Shown piece after piece: positions 26,491-35,488 of a stretch of 64,000 bases of DNA (the first letter of the stretch is position 1; each line of letters begins with the position of its first letter). Position numbers and translations under genes: made by a program. Origin of the DNA: Bacteroidaceae bacterium (GTDB lineage Bacteria > Bacteroidota > Bacteroidia > Bacteroidales > Bacteroidaceae); NCBI GenBank assembly GCA_017651315.1, contig JAGCDE010000030.1:62001-126000 (forward strand), written 5' to 3'. The notes under the pieces are model-generated. The model was not told the origin of the DNA. It ran no database searches and was given only the letters and a program-made list of their open reading frames with translations.

Positions 26491-28212
26491 TCATTTTATT
26501 TCAATCACATTCTCCATACGGAGCATCAGAGTGGCGCTTCCCAGTTCACGCATCCTTGCAATGGACGGGAACAGTCCTGCGAGCGACGGATTCTGGTCCA
26601 CACTGGTGGTCAGGTTCTCATCCGGGTCATCGGAACCGTTTCCTGAGAGGATCTGGAGCAGCGAAACATCCTTTTTTTCAGGATACTCACTGATACGGTA
26701 TGCGCTCTTGTCAAGACCCACCTTACCGGCAGCATAGTCGATTGCATCCTGGAGACCTCCCTTACAATCCACCAGACCTATCTTCATCGCATCTGCCCCA
26801 GACCAGACACGTCCCTGCCCTATAGCATCGACACTGTCCCTTGAAATTCCACGGCCATTCGACACCAGACCTGTGAAATCGTCATAAATCTTCTCTATCT
26901 GTCTCTGGACATATTCCACCTCGGCATCATTGAGTTTCCGCATACCACTCATCATGTCACTGTGTGACGAAGTACCCAGTGTCTCTATATTCACCTTCAG
27001 GTTCTTTCTGATGGCATTCCCTAAACTTGGAACCATACCGAACACACCTATTGAACCGGTAATCGTGTTACAGTCAGAGAAAATACGGTCGGACTCGGCC
27101 GATATCCAATAACCGCCCGAAGCAGCATAGTCGCCGAAACTTACAATAACCGGTTTCTCTGCCCGAAGCAGCTGGATCTCATGCCTGATAGCCTCGGCAG
27201 CCTGTGCACTGCCGCCCGGAGAGTTCACCCGGAACACTACAGCCTTTATCTTCTTGTCCTCACGCACCTTCTTGAGGGTATTGGCCATACTTGAACCCAC
27301 AATGTCGGCATTCGTTCCGCTGTTTACAATCTCGCCGTCGGCATAGACAACCGCGATCCTGTTCCTTCGGCTTCCCTTCTTTACCTTTGATGCATACTTG
27401 CTGATCTTCACGAAGTCCACCTCTCCGATTTCCTTAACTCCGTTCTGCTCACAAAGATACTTCTCCACCTCATCCTTGTACCAGGTCTCGTCAATAAGGC
27501 CTTTGGCCTTGAAATCATCAGGAGTACACAGGTCCAGATTCTCCACCCAGCCATTGAACTGCTCCTCTGAGAATCCCCGTGAACCGGCAATCTCACTGGA
27601 CATCGTGTTCCAGATAGAGTTGATGAGCGCTTCATTCTGAAGGCGGTTTTCCGGACTTGAACTGCTGCGGGTAAACATTTCTCCAGCCGATTTATACTTG
27701 CCGTGACGTATCAGCTGCACATCAACACCCAAAGCATCGAACAGGTCCTTGAGAAATATCATCTGGCTGCCTACACCTGTTATCATACTCTCCGACGCAG
27801 GGTCAAGTATAACCTTGTCCGCCACCGACGCGATATAATAGGAAGCGTTGTCCAGGTTCCCGCAATATGCCACAACCGGCTTTCCGGATTTCCTGAAACG
27901 GGCGAGAGCAGCCCTGAGCTCCTCCAGCTGGGCAGTCCCGGCCGAGATATTCTCAGGAGTCATGTAAATCATACTGATATTCTTGTCCCCGGCCGCTGCA
28001 TCAATGGCATTGACATAGCTCAGCAAAGTGACAGATCCGGGGGTGCCCTGGACTAAAGACATGATGTCAATCGACGAACCGCCCACATTCCTCTCGGCTA
28101 TGGGATTCTTGAAATCGATCTTCAGAACTTTCCCTTTCCTGGCGGAGCCGCAGGAGGGCATCATCAGCAAAACGGCCAGGAGGGCCGCACATAATTTTAT
28201 CTTCTTCATCAT
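26491..28212 (-). CDS. sppA: signal peptide peptidase SppA (67K type), lipoprotein-like N-terminus
   Basis: SppA degrades cleaved signal peptides. The 573-residue protein has the tandem S49 layout: an N-terminal domain with the general-base Lys in IRHGKYKSAGE and a C-terminal domain with the nucleophile Ser in GDYAASGGYWIS. The N-terminus ends in MMPSC (Cys about residue 21), which reads as a lipobox, in place of the usual transmembrane anchor. No acidic residues follow the Cys (GSARKGK), so a periplasmic-facing lipoprotein is expected. It is the last gene of topoIV-A - DUF3316 - S41 - sppA. Confidence 0.92.
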   Translation of the reverse strand: MMKKIKLCAALLAVLLMMPSCGSARKGKVLKIDFKNPIAERNVGGSSIDIMSLVQGTPGSVTLLSYVNAIDAAAGDKNISMIYMTPENISAGTAQLEELRAALARFRKSGKPVVAYCGNLDNASYYIASVADKVILDPASESMITGVGSQMIFLKDLFDALGVDVQLIRHGKYKSAGEMFTRSSSSPENRLQNEALINSIWNTMSSEIAGSRGFSEEQFNGWVENLDLCTPDDFKAKGLIDETWYKDEVEKYLCEQNGVKEIGEVDFVKISKYASKVKKGSRRNRIAVVYADGEIVNSGTNADIVGSSMANTLKKVREDKKIKAVVFRVNSPGGSAQAAEAIRHEIQLLRAEKPVIVSFGDYAASGGYWISAESDRIFSDCNTITGSIGVFGMVPSLGNAIRKNLKVNIETLGTSSHSDMMSGMRKLNDAEVEYVQRQIEKIYDDFTGLVSNGRGISRDSVDAIGQGRVWSGADAMKIGLVDCKGGLQDAIDYAAGKVGLDKSAYRISEYPEKKDVSLLQILSGNGSDDPDENLTTSVDQNPSLAGLFPSIARMRELGSATLMLRMENVIEIK

Positions 28213-28221
28213 TAAGTTGAT

Positions 28222-29274
28222 TTAAGGATTTATTATCATACCGTTAATCCACCTTCTGGCAGACTCGATCAATGTATCCATACCTTTTGCAAGGTCGCTT
28301 TCCGACATGCTTACCGGAACATCCGGGTCTATTCCACTCTCTATTTCGTTCATGTTGGCATCGTACATTGGAGCAGAGGAAAACCTGACAGACCATCCGT
28401 TAGGAAGTTCCGATGAAAAGGGTAATCCCCCACCACCGCCTGTCCTGTCTCCGAACAGGACCACTCCGGGAAGAGTCTTCATCCTGACGGCAAAGTCATT
28501 GGCACTGCTGAAACACCCGCGATTCACCAGTACCGCCACTGGCTTATGCCATCTGAGACGGGTCAGGGCCGGTTCCACATAAACCGGTTCCGGTTTTGAA
28601 AAATCATTCCTCCCGGGACCGTCCTTATATCTTATATATCCGCAAAGAACCTTTTCATCGGTGAATCTGGAAGCCACTTTCTCCGCTTCAGTCAGCAATC
28701 CCCCTCCATTGTCCCTGATATCGATGATCAAGCCGTTACACACCCCGAACCAACTCAGGACGGCATCAAGCTTGGAATCGGGAATAGTGTTGGAGAAAGA
28801 TTCTATCACCAGATATCCTATGTTGTCCGGCAAAATCCTGTAAAAACAACCGGAGGCAGCTATATTGTAGTCATTTCCGAGATACGCTTTCCTAATATCG
28901 TTTGACAGATTAGGAGGATAATCGGTTTTCCACGTCCAGTTGCGCCCCACATCATATTTCCCGTAAAGGTTTACATGTCCGTCCTTAAGTTCTCCAAGCA
29001 TCTTTGTCAGGACCTCAAAAAGGGAAAAATCACCCATTCCATCGTCAATAAGGGCTTTGTATCTGTCATGGACGGCATCCCAGTCAACTCCAAGTTCACG
29101 TTGCTTAAGGTCAAAGAAACAGTAATGGGTGTCCATAATGTTCCAGAGGGCCTCAAAATTGCCGCTTGGAGTGTCGGGATAACCATCCGCAGCATCCCGT
29201 AATTGACACGAGCCGGAACTGAAGCAGAGCAGGACCACTAAAATCAGTGTATATTTGGAGTCAAATCTTTTCAT
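28222..29274 (-). CDS. S41 family (C-terminal processing) peptidase, lipoprotein
   Basis: A 350-residue S41 peptidase. The signal ends in a lipobox-like SSGSC (Cys about residue 23). An N-terminal helical region is followed by a short linker and the catalytic core: GLIIDIRDNGGG, the Ser in NRGCFSSANDFA, and the DRTGGGGG loop followed by DPDVPV, all usual for tail-specific-protease relatives without a clear PDZ domain. The start overlaps the DUF3316 stop by four bases (ATGA). It ends nine bases before sppA, so two surface or periplasmic peptidases are cotranscribed. The substrate is unknown. Confidence 0.88.
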   Translation of the reverse strand: MKRFDSKYTLILVVLLCFSSGSCQLRDAADGYPDTPSGNFEALWNIMDTHYCFFDLKQRELGVDWDAVHDRYKALIDDGMGDFSLFEVLTKMLGELKDGHVNLYGKYDVGRNWTWKTDYPPNLSNDIRKAYLGNDYNIAASGCFYRILPDNIGYLVIESFSNTIPDSKLDAVLSWFGVCNGLIIDIRDNGGGLLTEAEKVASRFTDEKVLCGYIRYKDGPGRNDFSKPEPVYVEPALTRLRWHKPVAVLVNRGCFSSANDFAVRMKTLPGVVLFGDRTGGGGGLPFSSELPNGWSVRFSSAPMYDANMNEIESGIDPDVPVSMSESDLAKGMDTLIESARRWINGMIINP

Positions 29275-30137
29275 CGGCCGTTGTATTTGCGTTCGAACCG
29301 GTGAACATAACCCAAGTTGAAACGGGAATGACAGATTCCCGAATCATTACCGCCAAGCCTGTGAGACATGATGTCAAAAGAGAAGGATAGTGACAGCTGA
29401 TTCCTGCCCATGGGAACGAAAAGAGCCAGGTCATGGCTAAGGACAGTCACATTGAAAGGGTGCATGAAATGCAAAGCCTTGCCATAAAGTCTCTCTTCAT
29501 AAAGCAGATAATATGGTAAATTGTATTCCGGTACAAAGAAGAGACCCATGAGAGGCATACTGACTGAAGCGTCAAGAGCCAGCTGACGTTTCCAAAGCCT
29601 GAAACGGAACATACTGTCTGCCCCCGCTCCGGCAGCAATCCAACCATGCACATTGGCTGGGTTGTTGGAATTCCTCAGATTATATATTGCATCCAGGCCA
29701 CCCGTAACCGAAGGTCCAAGCAACAGGTCGTAATATTTGTAATGCAGCAACTGCCTTTCCCAGACACGGGTCATAACCGCAGCAGCTTCAATCTGGACGC
29801 CGTTACCGGTGCTGTTCCCAAGATGACTGGCTGACAGCGAAGAACTGGTCCGGTAATATTGGAACAGTTTCTCACTGCCACGGTAACCCATCCTGTCCTG
29901 TCTTGTCACAACTGAAAGACCTGAATAAAGATTCGGTGAAAGGTACTCATCCACTACAGCCGAATGTCCCACACCGACAGACAGGCATTCCACTACCTCA
30001 TTCACCGAAGGAAGGACTCCGGCCATCGGTGATGTCTGGGCATTCAGGATAAAGGGATGCCCCAGGACCATGACGGCAGCGGTAATCCTGAAAACCGGTT
30101 CAGAAAAGCGACAGCTGCCTGTCTTCCTGTTTGTCAT
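29271..30137 (-). CDS. DUF3316-like exported protein
   Basis: A protein of about 288 residues with a signal peptide ending near LNAQ (FRITAAVMVLGHPFILNAQ). It is probably a DUF3316 family member; the many aromatic and alternating residues (SLSFSFDIMS, FNLGYVHRFERKY at the end) suggest an outer-membrane beta barrel. I chose the ATG at 30137, which overlaps the topoisomerase IV gene by 38 bases and keeps a full signal peptide. ATGs at 30161 and 30146 are possible; the one at 30071 would cut the signal peptide. Its stop overlaps the S41 peptidase start. Confidence 0.65.
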   Translation of the reverse strand: MTNRKTGSCRFSEPVFRITAAVMVLGHPFILNAQTSPMAGVLPSVNEVVECLSVGVGHSAVVDEYLSPNLYSGLSVVTRQDRMGYRGSEKLFQYYRTSSSLSASHLGNSTGNGVQIEAAAVMTRVWERQLLHYKYYDLLLGPSVTGGLDAIYNLRNSNNPANVHGWIAAGAGADSMFRFRLWKRQLALDASVSMPLMGLFFVPEYNLPYYLLYEERLYGKALHFMHPFNVTVLSHDLALFVPMGRNQLSLSFSFDIMSHRLGGNDSGICHSRFNLGYVHRFERKYNGR

Positions 30138-32787
30138 TGTCTTCATAGGATCCAGATTCATTATTTATATCAGTATCACTGAAAGGCGCTTCAGGAATAT
30201 TCTCTGCATCAGCGTCAGGGAAGCGCAAAGGCTCCAGTTCCTCCACCTTCTCAACCTTGTACGATGTGACACGGCGGCCTCGGGCTTTCATGCCCTTAAC
30301 TCCAACATACTGTTCCGCATCTATTTCAATCGGATCACGGAAACTGTCATTCCCGCCCAGAGTCACAAGAAAACGTGGGAACCATGTATCAGTAAGGAGT
30401 ACAAGCCTGCTCCCCTTGTCTTCCCCGAGAAAACCCAACCTCTTGGAAGAAGGATCGAAAACAAACCTCTTTATGTATAAATAATTATTCTGAGAAGCAT
30501 CGTACAGTAGGGCTGTCCAGACCTTACCCCGCTCAAACTTCTCTATTTTCATGATTTTTCCGTCAAAATGGCAGTTCGGATCAGGGGCGGTAGTATAATA
30601 CTCTCCATTCTGCAGAATAACGAGTAAAAGGTCTTCATTGTCGAATTCACCGATATATTCACCGTGTCCGTCAAAATCAAGGCGCATAATGTCCCTGTCA
30701 TACCAGACCTTACGTCCGCCAAGCGTAGAGGTTCCGTGGGACTTGAGTCCGATTCTCTGTACCTCATTCCTCGTGAGCAGATTTCCCATAGACTGTCGGC
30801 CTTTTATGTTGATTTCCCGGAAATCCTTGTCAAAGACCTGCTTGCGCAATTTGGGATTGGGTTTGAGCGTCACCTTGACCACCTCGGCCTCTCCGTTCTG
30901 GTTAGCCGAGAAATAAAGGATCCTGGAACCGGGCTTTCCCTGGGTCAGATCATACTCCTTGTCACGTGTAAGGCCTGTTGCGGCGAACCTCTTGACAAAA
31001 CATGCCCCATTCTTGCCGTCCCGATAGGCTACGTTGTAGATGGTGCGCCTGTCATTTTTCTTGAAGACATTCAGAAACAGTACATTCTGTCCCACAAAGA
31101 GTTTGTCAGCCACCTTGACCACCTTGTAGCGACCATCCTTGTAGAACAGGATGACATCGTCTATTTCGGAACAGTTGCAGACATATTCATCCTTTTTCAG
31201 TTCAGTACCGATAAAACCGTCAGCACGGTTTATATAAAGCTTAAGATTAGCCTCTATCACCTTGGTTGCCACTATCGTGTCAAAGTTCTTGATTTCAGTC
31301 CTGCGCGGATAATCGCCTCCATATTTGTCCTTCAGCATCCGGAACCATTTTATGGTCACACCCACCATATCGGAAAGATCCCGGTTAATCCTTGCTATTT
31401 CGGACTTCATCTTCGCCATTGCCTCCTCAGCTTTATCCTTGTTGAATTTGAGAATACGGGCCATCTTTATCTCCATGAGCTTGAGGATGTCATCCTTGGT
31501 GACCTCACGTATCATCTGCGGATAATAGGGAGTGAGACGTTCATCAATATGTTCACAAGCCGCATCCATATTCTCTGCCTGCTCGAATTCAATATCCTTG
31601 TAGATACGCTCTTCTATGAAAATCTCCTCCAGCGAGGCAAAATGCAGCTGTTCAAGCAACTCACCCTTGGCAATCTCAAGTTCGCGGCGCAGCAGCTCCT
31701 TAGTGTTATCCACCGATTTACGGAGCACATCGCTCACCGTCAGGAAATGAGGCTTGTTTTCATCGATCACGCAACAGTTGGGCGATATGCTGACCTCACA
31801 GTTTGTGAAGGCATACAGAGCGTCAATAGTCTTGTCCGATGATACTCCGGGTGCAAGGGATATGCGGATCTCAACCTTGTCCGCGGTCAGGTTCTCAACC
31901 TTACGGATCTTTATTTTCCCCTTTTCACCGGCCTTTACGATAGAATCACACAGTGTCATCACGTTCTCTCCGTAAGGAATCTCTGTTATGACAAGAGTCT
32001 TGTTGTCCGCCTCCTTGGATATCTTGGCGCGGATTCGTATCATTCCACCCCGTTCGCCGTCATTGTAACGTGACACGTCCACCGCCCCGCCGGTCTGGAA
32101 GTCAGGATACAGATGGAACTCCTCATTGTTGAGATATGAAACCGCAGCGTCACAAAGTTCATTGAAGTTATGAGGGATTATCTTACATGAAAGACCCACC
32201 GCAATACCTTCGGCACCCTGAGCCAGCAGCAAAGGAAACTTGACCGGCAGCGTGACAGGCTCCTTGTTACGGCCGTCGTATGAGGCTTTCCACTCTGTTG
32301 TCTTGGGGTTGAACAGGGTTTCGAGAGCGAATTTCGAAAGGCGGGCTTCGATATATCTTGGAGCTGCGGCTTTATGACCTGTAAGAATATTTCCCCAGTT
32401 TCCCTGGCATTCGATCAGAAGGTTCTTCTGTCCCATCTGAACCAATGCGTCGCCTATTGACACATCTCCATGGGGGTGAAATTGCATCGTATGTCCCACA
32501 ATATTCGCCACCTTGTTGAAGCGCCCGTCATCAAGGCGTTTCATGGAGTGAAGGATACGCCTCTGCACAGGTTTGAGACCATCTACGAAATGAGGGACAG
32601 CACGGTCAAGAATCGTTGAAGAGGCATAATCCAGGAACCAGCCCTGGTACATGCCGGAGAGCTGATGCCGGATCATCCCCGTATCATCCTTCAACGGAGT
32701 GTAAGCGGAATGGGCGATAGTCTGTCCGCTTTCCGTTTCAATTCCGGATTCAAGACCTTCGCCGGAAAACCCGTTGTCATCGTCCAT
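30100..32787 (-). CDS. parC: DNA topoisomerase IV / gyrase-type subunit A (ParC-like)
   Basis: The 895-residue protein is a type IIA topoisomerase A subunit: winged-helix region with VDGLKPVQRRILHSM, the catalytic Tyr in AAPRYIEARLS, and a C-terminal beta-propeller (about 560-850) with a short acidic tail. Its N-terminus (SGMYQGWFLDYASSTILDRAVPHFVDG) and the lack of a GyrA box (QRRGG) in the C-terminal domain favour topoisomerase IV. It is transcribed away from glyS. An imperfect -7 box (TAATTTCG) lies at 32820-32813. The matching ParE is not in the window. Confidence 0.9.
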   Translation of the reverse strand: MDDDNGFSGEGLESGIETESGQTIAHSAYTPLKDDTGMIRHQLSGMYQGWFLDYASSTILDRAVPHFVDGLKPVQRRILHSMKRLDDGRFNKVANIVGHTMQFHPHGDVSIGDALVQMGQKNLLIECQGNWGNILTGHKAAAPRYIEARLSKFALETLFNPKTTEWKASYDGRNKEPVTLPVKFPLLLAQGAEGIAVGLSCKIIPHNFNELCDAAVSYLNNEEFHLYPDFQTGGAVDVSRYNDGERGGMIRIRAKISKEADNKTLVITEIPYGENVMTLCDSIVKAGEKGKIKIRKVENLTADKVEIRISLAPGVSSDKTIDALYAFTNCEVSISPNCCVIDENKPHFLTVSDVLRKSVDNTKELLRRELEIAKGELLEQLHFASLEEIFIEERIYKDIEFEQAENMDAACEHIDERLTPYYPQMIREVTKDDILKLMEIKMARILKFNKDKAEEAMAKMKSEIARINRDLSDMVGVTIKWFRMLKDKYGGDYPRRTEIKNFDTIVATKVIEANLKLYINRADGFIGTELKKDEYVCNCSEIDDVILFYKDGRYKVVKVADKLFVGQNVLFLNVFKKNDRRTIYNVAYRDGKNGACFVKRFAATGLTRDKEYDLTQGKPGSRILYFSANQNGEAEVVKVTLKPNPKLRKQVFDKDFREINIKGRQSMGNLLTRNEVQRIGLKSHGTSTLGGRKVWYDRDIMRLDFDGHGEYIGEFDNEDLLLVILQNGEYYTTAPDPNCHFDGKIMKIEKFERGKVWTALLYDASQNNYLYIKRFVFDPSSKRLGFLGEDKGSRLVLLTDTWFPRFLVTLGGNDSFRDPIEIDAEQYVGVKGMKARGRRVTSYKVEKVEELEPLRFPDADAENIPEAPFSDTDINNESGSYEDNDKQEDRQLSLF

Positions 32788-32904
32788 ATTCTGTCCTTTG
32801 TTTTTCCCGATGCGAAATTAATGCTTTTCAACGGATTTTCCCAGTACGTGACATTCTGAATTGGGCTGAATCCCACAAGACTTTTCAACAATCCCGGTTT
32901 CTGG

Positions 32905-32940
32905 GAATCCGTTTTGATTATCACGGAACAAATCAAAACA
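32905..32940. repeat. Shared intergenic motif, inverted double copy
   Basis: GAATCCGTTTTGATT on the plus strand and TGTTTTGATTTGTTC on the minus strand (32926-32940) face each other across six bases, giving TTTTGATT / AATCAAAA symmetry. They are variants of the 20-mer at 16313-16332 and 49030-49049. Confidence 0.6.
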
Positions 32941-33019
32941 TATCAAAACATATTCTTAATTATTACAAACACACGACCGTTATTTCAGGTCAGTTGCCAC
33001 CTTTATGAAATAAAAGGAT

Positions 33020-33027
33020 TACCTTTG
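33020..33027 (+). promoter_or_regulatory. -7 box of glyS (TACCTTTG)
   Basis: An exact TAnnTTTG followed by CGG, 27 bases before the glyS ATG. A -33 TTG at 32994-32996 is a little too far (23 bases) to be sure. Confidence 0.6.
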
Positions 33028-33054
33028 CGGAAATTTTTCCGGAACAATTTACAA

Positions 33055-34593
33055 ATGGCACAAGAAGACATTTTCAAAAAGATTGTTGCACACTGCAAAG
33101 AGTACGGGTTCGTTTTCCCGTCAAGTGAGATTTACGACGGACTCGGTGCTGTCTATGACTACGGACAGCTGGGAGTCGAGATGAAAAACAACATCAAGAA
33201 CTACTGGTGGCAGAGCATGGTCCTGTTGCATGACAACATAGTGGGTATAGATTCCGCCATTTTCATGCATCCTACCATCTGGAAGGCCTCAGGTCATGTG
33301 GATGCCTTCAATGACCCTCTGATCGACAACCGCGACTCCAAGAAGCGTTACCGTGCAGACGTGCTGATTGAGGACCAGATCGCCAAGTATGACGAAAAGA
33401 TAGAGAAAGAGGTTGCCAAGGCCCGCAAACGTTTCGGAGACTCTTTCGATGAGGCCAAGTATCGCGCCACATCAGCCAACGTGCTGGAGCATGCAGCAAA
33501 ACGCGAGGCTTTGCATGAGCGTTACAGGAAGGCCATGAACGACGGCAATCTTGACGAGCTCAAGCAGATAATCCTGGACGAAGGCATTGTCTGTCCCATA
33601 AGCGGCACCCGCAACTGGACCGATGTCCGCCAGTTCAACCTTATGTTCCAGACCGAAATGGGTTCTACTGCCGACGGTGCCATGAAGATATACCTGCGGC
33701 CTGAAACTGCACAAGGCATATTCGTGAACTATCTGAATGTCCAGAAAACCGGCCGCATGAAGATACCATTCGGAATAGCCCAGATTGGTAAGGCCTTCCG
33801 TAACGAGATAGTGGCCCGACAGTTCATCTTCCGCATGCGTGAGTTCGAGCAGATGGAGATGCAGTTCTTCATCAAGCCCGGCACCGAGCTTGACTGGTTT
33901 GCCAAGTGGAAGGAGACCCGTATGAAATGGCACCAGGCACTTGGATTCGGCGCAGACCACTACCGTTTCCATGACCACGACAAACTGGCCCACTACGCCA
34001 ACGCCGCAACCGACATAGAGTTCCTCATGCCTTTCGGATTCAAGGAGGTGGAGGGTATCCACAGTCGCACCAACTTTGACCTCTCACAGCATGAAAAGTT
34101 CAGCGGCAAGAGCATCAAGTACTTCGATCCCGAAACAAACGAAAGCTATACTCCGTTCGTGATTGAAACATCAATAGGAGTTGACCGCATGTTCCTGAGC
34201 GTGATGTGTGCCTCATACGAGGAGCAGGCCCTTGAGAACGGCGAGACCCGCACAGTGCTTCATCTGCCTGCACCGCTTGCCCCGATCAAACTGGCCATAC
34301 TGCCGCTCGTAAAGAAAGACGGACTTCCCGAACTGGCACGCACCATCCAGAACGACCTCAAGTTCCACTTCAACTGCCAGTATGACGAAAAGGATTCCAT
34401 CGGCAAGCGCTACCGCCGCCAGGATGCCATAGGCACACCGTTCTGCGTTACCGTCGATCACCAGTCCCTTGAGGACAGGACAGTAACCCTGCGTAACCGC
34501 GACACAATGGAGCAGCAGAGAGTGAACATTGCAGACCTTTGCAACATCCTTTCCGACACGGTTTCGATAACGAGCGTGCTCAAAACCCTTTGA
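33055..34593 (+). CDS. glyS: glycyl-tRNA synthetase (single-chain, alpha2 type)
   Basis: This class II synthetase charges tRNA-Gly. The 512-residue protein is the eukaryote/archaea-like single-chain form (glyQS), not the alpha2beta2 enzyme. The catalytic core shows YDYGQLGVEMKNN, YLRPETAQGIFVNY (motif 2 region), FRNEI, and the motif 3 SIGVDRMFL. The anticodon-binding domain begins with PAPLAPIKLAILPL. The start at 33055 follows a perfect -7 box; the ATG at 32914 would read through the promoter. The FKBP gene follows after two bases. Confidence 0.96.
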   Translation: MAQEDIFKKIVAHCKEYGFVFPSSEIYDGLGAVYDYGQLGVEMKNNIKNYWWQSMVLLHDNIVGIDSAIFMHPTIWKASGHVDAFNDPLIDNRDSKKRYRADVLIEDQIAKYDEKIEKEVAKARKRFGDSFDEAKYRATSANVLEHAAKREALHERYRKAMNDGNLDELKQIILDEGIVCPISGTRNWTDVRQFNLMFQTEMGSTADGAMKIYLRPETAQGIFVNYLNVQKTGRMKIPFGIAQIGKAFRNEIVARQFIFRMREFEQMEMQFFIKPGTELDWFAKWKETRMKWHQALGFGADHYRFHDHDKLAHYANAATDIEFLMPFGFKEVEGIHSRTNFDLSQHEKFSGKSIKYFDPETNESYTPFVIETSIGVDRMFLSVMCASYEEQALENGETRTVLHLPAPLAPIKLAILPLVKKDGLPELARTIQNDLKFHFNCQYDEKDSIGKRYRRQDAIGTPFCVTVDHQSLEDRTVTLRNRDTMEQQRVNIADLCNILSDTVSITSVLKTL

Positions 34594-34595
34594 CC

Positions 34596-35216
34596 ATGAA
34601 GAGAGTCCCGGTAATATGCCTTGCACTCGCACTTGCATCTGTCTGTCTCAGTTCATGCAAGGAGTCGGAGGAATATGACGACCACCACGATTGGAAAGAG
34701 CGAAACCTTGCCTATATCGATGATATGGCGGCAAGGTGTGACAACAAGCTTACAGAGAAGGATGCCGGTCCCGGCAAAATCTTCAGACTTGCCTCTTACA
34801 GGCTGGATCCCAAAGCTGAAAAAGGGAACACTGACTTCATATACTGTCAGATACTCTCCAAGAGTGACGGTAACGGCTCCCCGCTCTATACGGACAGCAT
34901 AAGGATTAACTATCGTCTCCGTCTTATTCCTACAGACAATTACCCGAACGGCCAGGTATTGGACCAGTCCTACACCACTCCAGATCTTGAACCGGAGGTG
35001 AACAAACCGTCCTCCTTCGTCGTTTCAGGACTTGTTGACGGTGTCGTCACGGCACTCCAGCACATGCATGTGGGTGACAGATGGAGGATATGCATACCCT
35101 ATACTCTCGGCTACGGCAAGTCTGACGTCAACAAGGTACCCGGCTACTCCACCCTGATTTTCGATATAAATCTGGTAGAATACGCACGTACCGGAAACAA
35201 GTTGTCACCAAAGTAA
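34596..35216 (+). CDS. FKBP-type peptidyl-prolyl cis-trans isomerase, lipoprotein
   Basis: A 206-residue lipoprotein isomerase. The signal is LALALASVCLSSC (Cys about residue 21) followed by KESEEYDDHHD, an acidic stretch that may export it to the surface. The C-terminal ~120 residues are an FKBP domain with VLDQSYTT, GLVDGVVTALQHMHVGDRWRICIPYTLGYG and YSTLIFDINLVEY. The ATG at 34596 lies two bases after glyS; the ATG at 34539 lies inside glyS. It is probably cotranscribed with glyS. Confidence 0.9.
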   Translation: MKRVPVICLALALASVCLSSCKESEEYDDHHDWKERNLAYIDDMAARCDNKLTEKDAGPGKIFRLASYRLDPKAEKGNTDFIYCQILSKSDGNGSPLYTDSIRINYRLRLIPTDNYPNGQVLDQSYTTPDLEPEVNKPSSFVVSGLVDGVVTALQHMHVGDRWRICIPYTLGYGKSDVNKVPGYSTLIFDINLVEYARTGNKLSPK

Positions 35217-35255
35217 TCGCGATACCCCGAACATACCAAAACAATCAATATTATC

Positions 35256-35486
35256 ATGGCTAGAATCCAAGGTGCTATCACAGTTGACAGTGAAAGATGC
35301 AAGGGTTGCGAACTGTGTGTACATACCTGTGACAAGGGAGTCATAGGCATGTCAACAGCAGTGAACAGCAAGGGTTACCACTACGCATATATGGTGAATC
35401 CCGAATCATGCATAGGTTGTACCAACTGTGGCATTATCTGCCCTGACGGAGTTATCTCCGTCTATAGGGTAAAAGTAGAGGAGTAA
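35256..35486 (+). CDS. 2-oxoacid:ferredoxin oxidoreductase, ferredoxin (delta) subunit
   Basis: A 76-residue protein with two [4Fe-4S] motifs, CKGCELCVHTC and CIGCTNCGIIC, each followed later by Pro or Gly as in bacterial 2[4Fe-4S] ferredoxins. It is the electron-transfer subunit of the oxidoreductase encoded by the next three genes, and starts the unit 39 bases after the FKBP gene. The next gene starts two bases after its stop. Confidence 0.93.
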   Translation: MARIQGAITVDSERCKGCELCVHTCDKGVIGMSTAVNSKGYHYAYMVNPESCIGCTNCGIICPDGVISVYRVKVEE

Positions 35487-35488
35487 TT

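Larger units (their letters stand above)
32788..33054. other. Divergent promoter region between parC and glyS
   Basis: No gene is visible. It holds an inverted pair of copies of the shared motif: GAATCCGTTTTGATT (32905-32919) and GAACAAATCAAAACA (32926-32940), with a third partial AAAACAT just after. The glyS -7 box is at 33020-33027. An imperfect parC box lies at 32813-32820. Confidence 0.6.

Noticed and set aside
30664-31842. 392-codon open frame on the plus strand
   Set aside because: It lies wholly antisense to parC, has no family motif and no start signals; the ParC frame has full domain support.
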